The translations under genes and the position numbers were made by a program. A stretch of 64,000 nucleotides of DNA from Dactylis glomerata (lineage: Eukaryota > Streptophyta > Magnoliopsida > Poales > Poaceae), in the NCBI GenBank assembly GCA_007115705.1, contig QXEO01000546.1, positions 10,927,867 through 10,991,866 on the forward strand. The letters are read 5' to 3'. How positions within the stretch are numbered: position 1 is the first letter of the stretch; the number at the start of each line of letters is the position of its first letter. Shown here one piece after another: positions 25,130 through 34,898 of this stretch. The notes below the pieces were generated by a model, which saw nothing but the letters and a program-made list of their open reading frames with translations, was not told the DNA's origin and made no database searches.

Positions 25130-25671
25130 CAATATCTGCTTGCAAATTTCGCGTCCACCCTCCCTCCAGCTCCACCAATCCCTCGAGAACTTGAAAGGCT
25201 TAGGGAACGGTAGACGCTCTCCTTCTCTAGCAGGGAAACAATCCGCAGCACAAAATCGCCTCGCAATGAACAGATCCCGCCGGATCCAGACCAGGACCCG
25301 TGGGTTGCGAAGGAATTGTTTGTCTGACGGCGGCGGAGCCGTCGAGGCATTATATATCTCAGTGATAGTGCTATCCCGCTTCAAAAGCGTATTTCCATTC
25401 TCCGCCACCTTACTGGTCTGTTTCTCCGTTCTGAACCTGCTCTCTGAAGCTGACGACACTGCACCCACTGAAGCTACTGATGCTTCCTTCTCTAGTTCAT
25501 CGGCAATCTCCATAGGACCACACCCAAACACCCTGCTCCACTCCCTCTGATGCCAGCCCTTGCTCAAACTGACCATATCCTCAGGTGTGCAGGCAACCCG
25601 CTGTCGATGAAGAACCACAGGTGGAGTATGGCACTCCAGCAGAAGCAAGTGCCCTCCAACCTGCACTTCCT

Positions 25672-26379
25672 TCATCGCCGAGGACAGCACGGGAGATGCA
25701 AACCTGGTAGACCTCGAATCGGCGTCAATGGCAGCCCAATCACCGGGATCGGATGAGCCCGCGCCGCCCTTATCAGTGCCACTAACCTCTCGGCAGAGAC
25801 GTACCTGACAAACACGACCGCCGAGTCTCCGTCTCGCATGAACTCCATTACCTCCGATCTGGGCAGCTGCTGCCTGCTCGCTTGCGCCCTCGCCCTGAAC
25901 TCGGCCATCCTCTGCATCTCCACCTCCGTGAGATACAGGAACCTGAAATCTCCATCTCTGACGATCACCATCTCCATCCCCCTCCTCCTGCACTCTGCGC
26001 CCATCCTGAGCAGATCCGCCCCGCATTGAGGCAGCTCCATCTCCCTCGCCGATCTGATCTCCGCCCTGGCCAAATCCATCAGCGTCGCAGCCCCACGCTC
26101 CATCTCTCGCCCTCCCTGAGTAGGGGGAACGAGGAACCAGTGTCTCATCAGGGAGCTCCAGCGCCCACGGTCGGCAAGGGCTTCCAATCGCGGCGATCTC
26201 TGGCGACGATTTCGAATTTTGGTGGTGTGCTCTAGGGTTAGGACGAGGAGTGGACGGGGAGGGGAAAAAACATGGCGAACTCGCGGCTTGTACCCGTGCC
26301 CCGGCCCCGGTCGGAGGAACAGTGGCGGCGCACGGAGAAACAGTGGCGGCGGTCGGTGGAATAGTGGATGCCCCCTCAC
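25672..26379 (-). CDS. Upstream ORF in the LINE 5' region (ORF0-like, unknown)
   Basis: A 235-residue open frame upstream of ORF1. Its C-terminal two thirds read like an ordinary folded protein (MEMVIVRDGDFRFLYLTEVE, AEFRARAQASRQQLPRSEVM, SAVVFVRYVSAERLVALIRA), whereas the alternative frame over the same DNA is Gly/Arg/Asp low-complexity. No known domain recognised. It could be a separate upstream protein or the true N-terminal ORF; GC-rich 5' regions also give long chance frames, so confidence is limited. Confidence 0.4.
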   Translation of the reverse strand: MRGHPLFHRPPPLFLRAPPLFLRPGPGHGYKPRVRHVFSPPRPLLVLTLEHTTKIRNRRQRSPRLEALADRGRWSSLMRHWFLVPPTQGGREMERGAATLMDLARAEIRSAREMELPQCGADLLRMGAECRRRGMEMVIVRDGDFRFLYLTEVEMQRMAEFRARAQASRQQLPRSEVMEFMRDGDSAVVFVRYVSAERLVALIRAARAHPIPVIGLPLTPIRGLPGLHLPCCPRR

Positions 26380-26872
26380 CGGAGGCGAGGGCGTGAGCGC
26401 CCGCGTCGCGAGAGCTCATCCTCTCATCGATTCAGGATATTTCTGGATTGGTTCTTCAACCTACACCACCAAACAATGCCGTACATTCAGACGAATCGAA
26501 CCACCAATCAAGATTGAAAGGGGGGAGGGGATTGACGAGTACAGTACAGTACAGACCTGCCGCTCGCGAGGCTTCCTCGCTGCCCTCTCAGTCGCCGTCG
26601 CCGGGGCCTTCCGCTTACTCGCGCTGGCTGCGGTACCCTTTACGATTAAGATAAAAACAAACAGATTTTCAAGAAAACGGTGGCGGCGAATCCTTGGAAT
26701 AATATGCGCCTGAATAGCGGCGAGGAGAACTGACCGGATTGGGGGCGGGGAGCGCGATGGGGCCGGCGAGGGAGGGGGCTGCAGCGGTGTCGGCGAGTGG
26801 GTCCTCCATCGCCGCCCGGTTCGTCTGAGGAGGGTAGCGGCCGTCGGAGCCGAGTTCGGCGTGGGTTTGCAT

Positions 26873-27219
26873 CTTGGAACTGTGGCGTGCTCGCATTTGG
26901 GGAACGGGGGAAAGAGTTCTTGGTTTTCCCTCGCTTCTGGGGTTTTCCCTCCATTTTCTCGTAATGGGCCGTTCCCAAGACTCCAGCCTCCAGCTGCTGT
27001 ACAAGCCTGCATTTCCATTTGCTGTTGGGCTAGTTCTAAAAAAAAAAAATATTACGCTGGTCAAGGCTCGCAGCAGTTAACAACGAGATACCAGACCAAG
27101 ACCCAGGTAGGTTTAGGCTGGTCAGCGCAGTAGGACGTCATGATGACTGAATGTTAGTTCCCCTATTAAAATGACTGCATGTTAGACTCTAAATTAGTTC
27201 CCTTTTCCCCTAAAAAGTG
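26873..27219. other. 5' flank of gene A
   Basis: Contains the probable 5' UTR/promoter of copy A (GGAGGGAAAACC is shared with the equivalent region of B at about 31,730) and runs into the 3' flank of gene B. No TATA box stood out. Confidence 0.4.
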
Positions 27220-27534
27220 ACTATATGTTCAACTGATATGCATGTGCTGCCATCAGCTGAGAAATAATGTCTCCTGGAATGATTTAGATATTGAGAATAT
27301 GAAATTTTCAAGAAAATATAAAACCAAGCAAGACATTCAGATACCAAATTATAACCGACCAGAAAAGAAATAAGAAATTTAGTTTCCTGTACAAAATGGA
27401 AGCATTGCAAATAATAATAGAGGTTCAGAGTATACATAGGATAACTTAAGCACAACGGCCAACACATATATATTAAGGGTCCAAAATATGGATAACTTGG
27501 AGTTTGACAGATCATATGATAAGCTCAGGTTTGG
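27220..27534 (-). repeat. 3' UTR/3' flank of gene B, duplicated elsewhere
   Basis: Similar to 15,856-16,212 and 16,256-16,639, with the shared run CAAGCAAGACATTCAGATAC and TTAAGCACAACGG. It supports a shared origin of A, B and the orphan 3' copy by tandem duplication. Confidence 0.65.
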
Positions 27535-30500
27535 CTATTCTTCTGAGCATGTCTTGGTCCCTTGATTGTGGTCAGCTGATCCATCTTCAGTTCTGCATTG
27601 CTGCTCTTCCTCTACCACAGCAGTTTGTATGTGGTCCAGCGACAGACAAGCAGGAAGACCACACTCCAATCTTTTGTCTGGGATCCAAGTTGGTGTTTCA
27701 CGTTCAGACGGTATGTTATCTCTAAAGTGGCGTGGAAGAATATCTCTGTACTCGCGTGAGAACTTACTGAATTTCCGCCTCCAGGTGCGAACTAGATAGG
27801 GCAGGCTGTAGTATGGCGACATGAATGTAGCAGTCCTAACCCCAATCTCACAACAGACGGCAATGACATGAGAGCAAGGCTTGTGAAGCAGCTGCGGCTT
27901 GTTGCATGAACAGGTGGCAGTTTTTCGAATAGTGGATCCTTTAGATTTATCCATGCTAAAGGTATTCTCCGACTTCAGGTGAACAGTCACCTCCCTCTTT
28001 CTTCCCTTAACTGTAAACTTCCGATCCTCTTCCCCACTATAAACATTTTCCTCAGTGGCGTACATGTAAGTCAGTTTATGCATCTCGGCTTTCTGCATTT
28101 CGGAATTCATGTCAACCTGGACACGTTCTGGGAAGTTAATTGATGGGTTGCCAATTGCTTTGTTTGCTGCAGCACTTGTGCTTTCGAAGTATTTTACCAA
28201 GCGCAGGAATGTCACCTCCACTATCGCACTGAGCGGAAGGCATGTTATCCCTTTCAATACAGGGTTGTTCTTGTGTAGATCAGTTATATCACTGCCCATG
28301 ATGCCATATCTTGCTCCATCTCTGTCATACGCCAGTGACCACTTCTCCCTTGGTTTCAGATGGATCCAATCAGAGAACTTTGTTATTTTTCTGTTGTTGT
28401 CATTGGCATGATCTCCTTCCTTCACATCCTCCGCTGAATCAGGTTGGTTGCATAGGCTTTCTGCCTCAACCCCTGCCACCTCATGCTCGGCAGATTCCAG
28501 CTGCATTTCCCCTGTAGCATTATGTTCTTTCTCCACCATATATTTGGACGTCAACTCGTCTAGCTCCTTCCACATTTTACCAAACTTATGGCGTCGCTTC
28601 TGCTGACACAGTTTCTTGAACATCAACACCAGCTTCTTGTCGCCAAAATATGCAAAGAAATTTTCAGCAAGGTCTTCCATGCACCACCGGCTTTCTGCTT
28701 TCCGCCACTGTCGTTGACGACAATTCAAAAGGTCCTCCATAGCATCGATCAACTCACTTTTGTGGTCATGTATAAGGCAAACATCAGACTGATGCACTAC
28801 TGCTCGCTCCAAATTCTTAAGAAACCACAGCCAGCTTTCTTTGGTCTCACCCTCAACGATAGCACATGCTACTGGAATGGAGAAGTCATTAGCATCTAAT
28901 GCTACAGCAGTCAGCAGCATCCCTTGATATTTCCCACATAGTGGTGTGCCCTTGATGCATAGCACGGGCCGACAGGTACGGAAGGCCTGTAGGCACTGTC
29001 CAAATGCCCAAAACATACGCTGCAGCACTCGAAAATCCTTGCACCCTGCAACCTCTGCATCGTTGATGTCTACATAACCACCAGGGTTTTTACGTGCTAT
29101 TTCCTTAAGTAACCTCGGAGCAAAGTTGTGTGAATCATAAAAGGTACCGTAATCCCTCTCCATAGCTATCTGTCTCGCCCTCCACACCTCAGCGGGACTA
29201 ATGTGCTCGCCGTAGTGACCACTGAGATAAGCTACAATTTCCTTAGCAGTCATTGTCAGGTCATCCATAAGGCTGCGGAAGCCGAAGCGACTACTTGCCA
29301 GGCTTTCTGTCCCCGGCAACACAACCCTCTCCAGCTGAGAGTAATCATCACCTATGGCTTTGTGCAAGATGTCGTAGTGCTTAATCTCAGAGGATTGCAC
29401 ATACAACATGAACTTCTGCGTCACATTTCTTTTTCTCTTCAATTTGTTGGCGAAGGACCTCCAACATTTGTCACCATAGAAACAGTGTCTGTCCCACGGG
29501 CAGTAGTCCAAAGGAGATTCCAGATCAGAGGACTCTTCGTCAAAGAAGTCGTTTTTGTGCTGCTTGAGGAACCCCTTGATTTGGAGGTCTTGTGTCTCTG
29601 GATGGAGCCGGAACAGTTTGAAGATCCAGAGCTGTACATCCACCAATGACATGGACTGTGGCTGCAGCGGCAGCTCGCCGACTACGTGCGCACATTTGTT
29701 CTCTTCTGCAAAAAGGTCTGAGCACTCGTCCACTAAATCATTGCCGTCCACACGGGAAAACTCTTCCCAACGTCCGTAGTACACTGGCATCTGAATCGGT
29801 TCTTCAACCTGCACCATGTAATGCAACAACATAGATGCAAACAGATTTAGACTAAGCAAACAAGTACTCTAGCAAATTACCAAGCAATATTGCCAGGGTT
29901 AATTGGATAGATGTCATTGCAACTTTCAGCTATTTGAGAAATACCACTGCAACTTTATCTTTTGAGAAACGCCACACAGTTCTCCACACATTCTATAGAC
30001 ACCATTATGCCCAGTTAAACATATATACGAGCCAATACACACTTATTTCTGTCATACATACATATGCATGGTGGGTTCCACCCGAATCAGTTTAAACGTG
30101 ACATAGTAAAGTTGGAAAAAGCATGCAATAAAATTGTGATCGAATAAAAATAGATAAAATAATAAGAACTCTTAAAGTTGCAGGTTCAACGTCTCAACAT
30201 ACGTAATATAATATTTGATTTCAGGTTTACATGTGCATCACAAACATTTAGAATAGCTCTAGGATCAGATGTCCGTCATAAAGTATTTGACATGCTTACA
30301 GTATAGCTCCAGGTTCAAGTACGAACGCAGTTTTTCCACATAGTCTTGGACCCCTTGGTCTTATCCAACAGCCACGAACACGTCAAGATTCATGCAAGGA
30401 CAGTTTGCACAAAACTACCTGCACTTGTCTACTTTCCTCTCCCTATAGTACCGAAGATGTACAGGTACACTCTGATTCTGTCCCATGCTCTATCGAGACA

Positions 30501-31661
30501 CACGCACTCTCCCCTTTTCTCTCACACAGCCAAGATGAGATGTCGCCGTCTGCTGTCTTCCTCACCTCCGACGGCAATGGCCATGGCCACCACCAAAAGT
30601 GCTCCAGCTAGGTAGATCCGGTGGATTCATGTCCACTCCCACCTCGATGGGAAGGAGGGCCACGGTGGTTGCGGCAGGATCGCGGAGAGTCACAGCGGAC
30701 GGCGTCCGGTGGCGGGATCATAGAGGGACCTGAACGATCTAATTGGTAGCGCCATTGTGGTTGATGCTAGTAAAATGAGAGGTTCCTGAACGATCACTTC
30801 CATATTCATGTATTTTCTTTGGAGCTGTCGGTTCATTCTCCAAATAAAAAATGACAGATTAAAGAAAAACATGGGGTATTTTGTGCAAAAAAAGTAAGGA
30901 CTGACAGATTAAAAACTGTTGTGATTGAGGGGCTTTCTAAAATATCTAGAGGGCAGTGCACAGATCTGAAAGCAAGATTGGATGGTTCGAGATAAGACCG
31001 AGACCCTCATCAGTATGTGGTTTTACTTTGTTGGTTCAAGTATAGACAATTCAAGTACAGCTCAAACGGTTATGAGTGGTGATAAATTTGACCTTTAAAG
31101 TAGTGGTTTGTACTATTAACCGGGGTGGGCCTACTATTTATACGTATGTACAACAGAAATATAAGTGTATATTGTCCGATACATGTGTTTTCAAAATGTA
31201 CATAGAATTTTAGTGGTGTTTTCAAAAGATGAAAATTACAGTGGCATTTCTCAAATAGCTGAAAATTGCAGTGACATATATTCAATTAACCCAGATTGCC
31301 GGGGCCAGCGGTTTGATGGGTACAGTGAGTGAAGTACAGACCTGCCGCTTGCGAGGCTTCCTGGCAGCCGTTGCCGTCGCCGGGGTCTTCCGTTTCCTCG
31401 CGCCGGCTGCAACACCCTGCGAGATAAAAGCCCATGGATTTTCAATAAAAGCTCAGGACGACGAATCCATCCAGTTGTACCCACAGGCAAGGCGGTGAGG
31501 AGATGAGATCGGACCTGGTTGGGGACGGGGAGCGCGTCGGGTCCGTCGAGGGAGGGGGCTGCAGCAGCGGCGGGGACGCGTGGTTCCTCTATCGCCGCCA
31601 GGTTCGTCGCAGCAGGGTTGCGGCCGTCGCCGCCGGAGCCGAGGTCGGCGTGGGTTTCCAT
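27535..31661 (-). CDS. MULE-transposase-derived SWIM zinc-finger protein, copy B (intact)
   Basis: Exons 31,661-31,515 (49 codons), 31,416-31,342 (25 codons) and 29,808-27,535 join in phase 0 at GT-AG sites, giving 831 aa. Exon 1 is Ala/Pro-rich; exon 2 is strongly basic (ARKRKTPATATAARKPRKRQ) and looks like a bipartite NLS. Exon 3 carries the conserved N-terminal block (VEEPIQMPVYYGRWEEF, LPLQPQSMSLVDVQLWIFKL), a MULE domain (GKYQGMLLTAVALDANDFS, SWLWFLKNLERAV, CLIHDHKSELIDAMEDLL) and a SWIM finger CSCNKPQLLHKPCSHVIAVC near residue 730. The first catalytic Asp position reads CIKGTPLC (Lys instead of Asp), while the second Asp (IHD) is kept. No TIRs flank the gene itself. The likely role is a nuclear DNA-binding protein of transposase descent, like the FAR1 or MUSTANG groups; membership in either is not claimed. 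Confidence 0.8.
29896..31292. mobile_element. 1.4-kb long-TIR (Mutator-like) element in intron 2 of gene B
   Basis: The first ~90 bp (GGGTTAATTGGATAGATGTC...) match the reverse complement of the last ~90 bp (GGGTTAATTGAATATATGTC...), including CAGCTATTTGAGAAAT. Flanks are 9-bp near-duplicates ATATTGCCA (29,887-29,895) and AGATTGCCG (31,293-31,301), 7/9 matching, the Mutator target length. The interior has no transposase. A GC-richer, gene-like patch (about 30,340-30,740) could be captured host sequence, as in Pack-MULEs; not identified. The element lies wholly within an intron, leaving coding sequence and splice sites intact. Confidence 0.62.
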
Positions 31662-34559
31662 CTTGGAACTGCTGCGTTGTGCGCGGATTTGGGGAATGGG
31701 AGGGAGTTTCCCTCGTTTCTGGAGGGTTTTCCCTCCATTTTCTCGTGATGGGCCATTCAAGAGTCTCTGAGTTGCTTCACGTTTCAGCCTTACTGGCCTA
31801 CTGTTGGGCCTGCCTCGAGGAAGATTGAAGGAAAAGGAATCCCTAAGCCTCGCTTACTAATTTTATGATTCTGCCCCTAAAAAAACTAATTTTATGATTC
31901 TTTAAAAAAACTAATTTTATACTTCTCTTAAAAAATCCTTTCTATAGAAATAAGTTTTTTACCATTTTATTTTCTGGGAAAAACAGGAAAGCATCTGCGA
32001 TTTAGAAGTCATAATAGATTGTCTTAGCGAAAATCATACGGTAACAACACACATCATATATACAAACGAGATGTAGCCTCCACCGGTCGATAGTTTAAAG
32101 AAAACAACATACAATGCACCATCAACGAGGAGCGGCAGCGGCGGCGCGGCCTCGATAAGGTCTAGAGGTTGAAGATGAATGGCTTCTCCAAGATCTCGTT
32201 GTAATTTTTGTTTTTCTTAGGATGCTTTGTACTGTTCGTTGTTTCTAACAATGCCAGAATCCTATTTGCAAAAAAAAGACCTAGCAAAGAGTTGGCCAAC
32301 GATGCAACATTATCTTTGCACATGTCATATCATTTCTTTTCGATTTAATGAATATGCAGTGTTCCTACAGTTTCCCAATGAAAGCATATAACATAATAAG
32401 ATTGCTCTTTTGTTACGAACCAGTGTGCAGGTGTCAACACTTAATGGCAAGTCTCTGTAGCTGTGTGTGTTTGTGGAGGATGCTTGGCATCACTGTTTAG
32501 TAATTATGTTGGATAAGCACATTAGTACACAGGAGAAGGGCCAATATTTATTTTGACATGGTTACTTAGTTCTACAGGTCGCCTGACATAAATATGATAT
32601 ACAACAGGCTGTGTTGACAAAATAGATATCTTCATATAGACTCTCTTTCAACGTACTGGATACTTGTTAATTTCTTGGGCTAACTTGGTTTGTTGCTGCA
32701 GATAATATCCCGCTGTTCACTGCAAAGAAAAGAATTGGGAGTCGGTAATGTTGGTCGAGAAAGTCCTGTTGAGATTTTTGTCTTGTGTGTGAAGTTTATC
32801 TCAGAATCTGACCTGGCAACGTGCAGCTTTCTACTTGGAGAGGAATAGTTTGTTGGATGCCTTCTTGGTCTTTATGAAGGCTAGTACAGACAGTGAATGG
32901 ATGGCGAGTTCTTCGTATCACTGTAACCTGACTAGCTTGAGAGTATCGAACTGGGATGAAGATGTACCTTTTTTAGCTAGTGTAGTAGATGGCCTTGAAT
33001 TTTTTATTTTCTTGTTATCAGATCAATATCTGGACACCTGGCTCTTATTACATGAAACAATTCGAAAATCTGTCTCCAGGATTAATACGCCGCTTTTTCT
33101 CTTGATGAGTAGCCATTCTACCTTCGTCAGCCACATGAAGTGCTTAGTTTTTTTGTGATACATCAAACCTGCAAAAACATATCAGTAAATCAGTAATTGC
33201 ACATCAACATAAACCGCTCACAGTGCATTAGTGAGGTAGTACTGTGTTGTCATGTAAGATTACTCTGAATCAACATGAAACTATCCGAAGGCAGAACACG
33301 GGATCTAAAATTCACTTATCTGATATAATGAAATGAGCAGATGGATCATGAAACCAAGAGGTTCAAAGGGGAAGAAATCAATGGCGTAAATTATAGTATA
33401 TTTAGTTGTAGGACTTCCTTGTATGTATGCTTTTACCCTGGAATTTTTATAACCTAGACCAATTCAGTCTGATCTATAACTCTATATGTGGCCTTACTGA
33501 ATCTGATACAACGAAAATTGCAAAGCCAAGTATGAGCCCATACATCTACTCCAGATTACATGTAATACAAGTACATTAGGTTAAAATACTGAAAAAACAG
33601 CTGTTGATTTCAACACTTCTACCATCTCTAGAAACATAAGATATCAACCTTACACTAAAGCTTTAGCCTTTAACCTTTTCCTCTTTTACCTCATAGAAGG
33701 GCAGAGCATGCATAAGAGAAGATCCAAGCATGACCGCAAGAATCAACCGTTTAAAGGCACATGAAACCAACTATCCATATACGTGAATAAATAGCATATA
33801 TTCTCAAGGTAGCATCACCAGATTTTTAAAGTACTATAACAGAATCCGATATTCTATGTTTTTATATACTAGAATTGTTAATTATTGCATCATGAAGCAG
33901 TGAGAGACAAAATTCTTTACTTCGAAGTATTGAACCAATATAGACTTACCACCTATTGTAAGTGGTATTGGATGAATATTACATGCGGGCAAATCCAGCA
34001 CAACAAATATCTTGTTTGCTTGAATGCAGTGTCACCAAGTAAAACCTACCGAAGTAAAGAGTTGAACTAAGATTATAGCATTCAGTGAAGCCAAACCTAA
34101 TGAGTTGCATTAAAGTTCAGACAAGCAAGTCGCGTAACTGGAACATAGAAAAAAATATGCACACACGGACAAATATTGCGGGTACAGGCGAGACCAATAG
34201 ACTGAATGCTTCTTTCCAGGGTTAGATATGTTTATCAATTAATTACTGAAAGAACCTAACTTTTTTCTTCTAATAGATAAAAAATTGGTGTCAGACAAAC
34301 AGAAATCAATGTTTCACAAAATATGCAATTAGGCCATCCTTCCACTCTGTGATCATATACAGTCTTGTTTCAGTTTAACCTACCTGACATCCACACATAG
34401 CTAAATGAATACAAAAATAGTCAGATGAATCAATTACATAGTCCTGAAGCTACTATTTAGACATAAACTGGTATTTACCAAACGTGCATATATCTTAAGG
34501 GGAAAATAGACCTGATTGCTAAAAAAGCTATAAGTCTGTTCTTTGTCCTGACGGTGAAA
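31662..34559. other. Intergenic DNA, mostly unrecognised
   Basis: Starts with the probable promoter/5' UTR of gene B (31,662-31,850). About 32,120-32,277 ends in a short A-run after CGTTGTAATTTTTGTTTTTC...GCTTTGTACTG, resembling a 5'-truncated non-LTR retroposon tail, but no target duplication was found. 32,835-33,158 is open for 107 codons without a recognisable domain. The rest is AT-rich and featureless. Confidence 0.4.
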
Positions 34560-34769
34560 AATGGAAATGTGTTTACATTGTTAAGCTTCATGCACTAGCC
34601 AACGCAACCAAAAGTCCGAACTGACACAGACAGGAGAAGAGAAAATCAACACGTGGACACAAACGGGAGAAGAGAAAGTCAACACGTGGACACAAAGGGG
34701 GGCAACAGCAATTTTTACAATAAATTGCAAAACCAGTACTCGAACTCGAGACCCTGGGCTCTGATACCA
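34560..34769 (-). mobile_element. Copia primer-binding site and leader remnant
   Basis: Reading the minus strand, the LTR end is followed directly by TGGTATCAGAGCC (34,769-34,757), complementary to the 3' end of initiator Met-tRNA and the usual Copia priming site. The leader continues with a twice-repeated unit TTTGTGTCCACGTGTTGA and fades near 34,560. A PBS here means the LTR also served as the 5' LTR of a second unit. Confidence 0.7.
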
Positions 34770-34898
34770 TGTTAGGAATAAGCAACTTATATTATCTGGA
34801 GGCCAAAGGCCACAATATATAGTACATGTACAGGGCACAAATATGCAGGAAACCCCCTAACAGATGGGGAAAATACAATATACAATATACATCTAACA
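34770..34898 (-). repeat. Short Copia LTR (129 bp)
   Basis: On the minus strand it starts TGTTAGATGTATATTG and ends TTATTCCTAACA, with inverted TGTTAG/CTAACA termini. A G-run polypurine tract (34,897-34,910) precedes it and a PBS follows. TATA-like TACTATATATTG lies in its middle. The length is unusually short for a Triticeae Copia LTR. Confidence 0.78.

Larger units (their letters stand above)
18898..26441 (-). mobile_element. Full-length L1-type LINE inserted in gene A
   Basis: A 7.5-kb minus-strand non-LTR retrotransposon. The A-tail (16 nt) reads as T's at 18,898-18,913. Perfect 15-bp target duplications TCTGGATTGGTTCTT lie at 18,883-18,897 and 26,442-26,456. Order: GC-rich 5' region with a long ORF, ORF1 (nucleic-acid-binding), ORF2 (endonuclease, reverse transcriptase, zf-RVT), 3' UTR. 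Three lesions are visible: an in-frame TGA in ORF1, and a frameshift plus a TAA in ORF2, so this copy is not autonomous now. The uncut target duplication implies a fairly recent insertion. Confidence 0.9.
16640..26872 (-). pseudogene. MULE-transposase-derived SWIM protein, copy A, split by a LINE
   Basis: Exons on the minus strand: 26,872-26,735, 26,637-26,557, and exon 3 from 26,460, interrupted at 26,441 by a LINE and resuming at 18,882 to the stop at 16,640. Ignoring the LINE and one copy of the 15-bp target duplication, the frame is open throughout and about 826 residues long, matching gene B exon by exon. Exon 2 is basic (SKRKAPATATERAARKPRER), an NLS-like stretch. Exon 3 has the conserved N-terminal region (CAHVVGELPLQPQSMS), a MULE transposase domain (GKYQGVLLTAVALDANDF, SWLWFLRNLE, CIIHD) and a C-terminal SWIM finger (CTCN...PCSH). 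In place of the DGT motif at the start of MULE domains it has IKGI. The LINE is the only disabling change I found, so inactivation may be recent. Confidence 0.8.

Noticed and set aside
23240..26419. One continuous 1,059-residue LINE ORF1
   Set aside because: The first ~430 residues are low-complexity 5'-UTR-like and overlap a better-looking frame; the conserved ORF1 starts near 25,129.
32835..33158. 107-codon frame as a gene
   Set aside because: No recognisable domain or splice partners in AT-rich intergenic DNA; length is compatible with chance.
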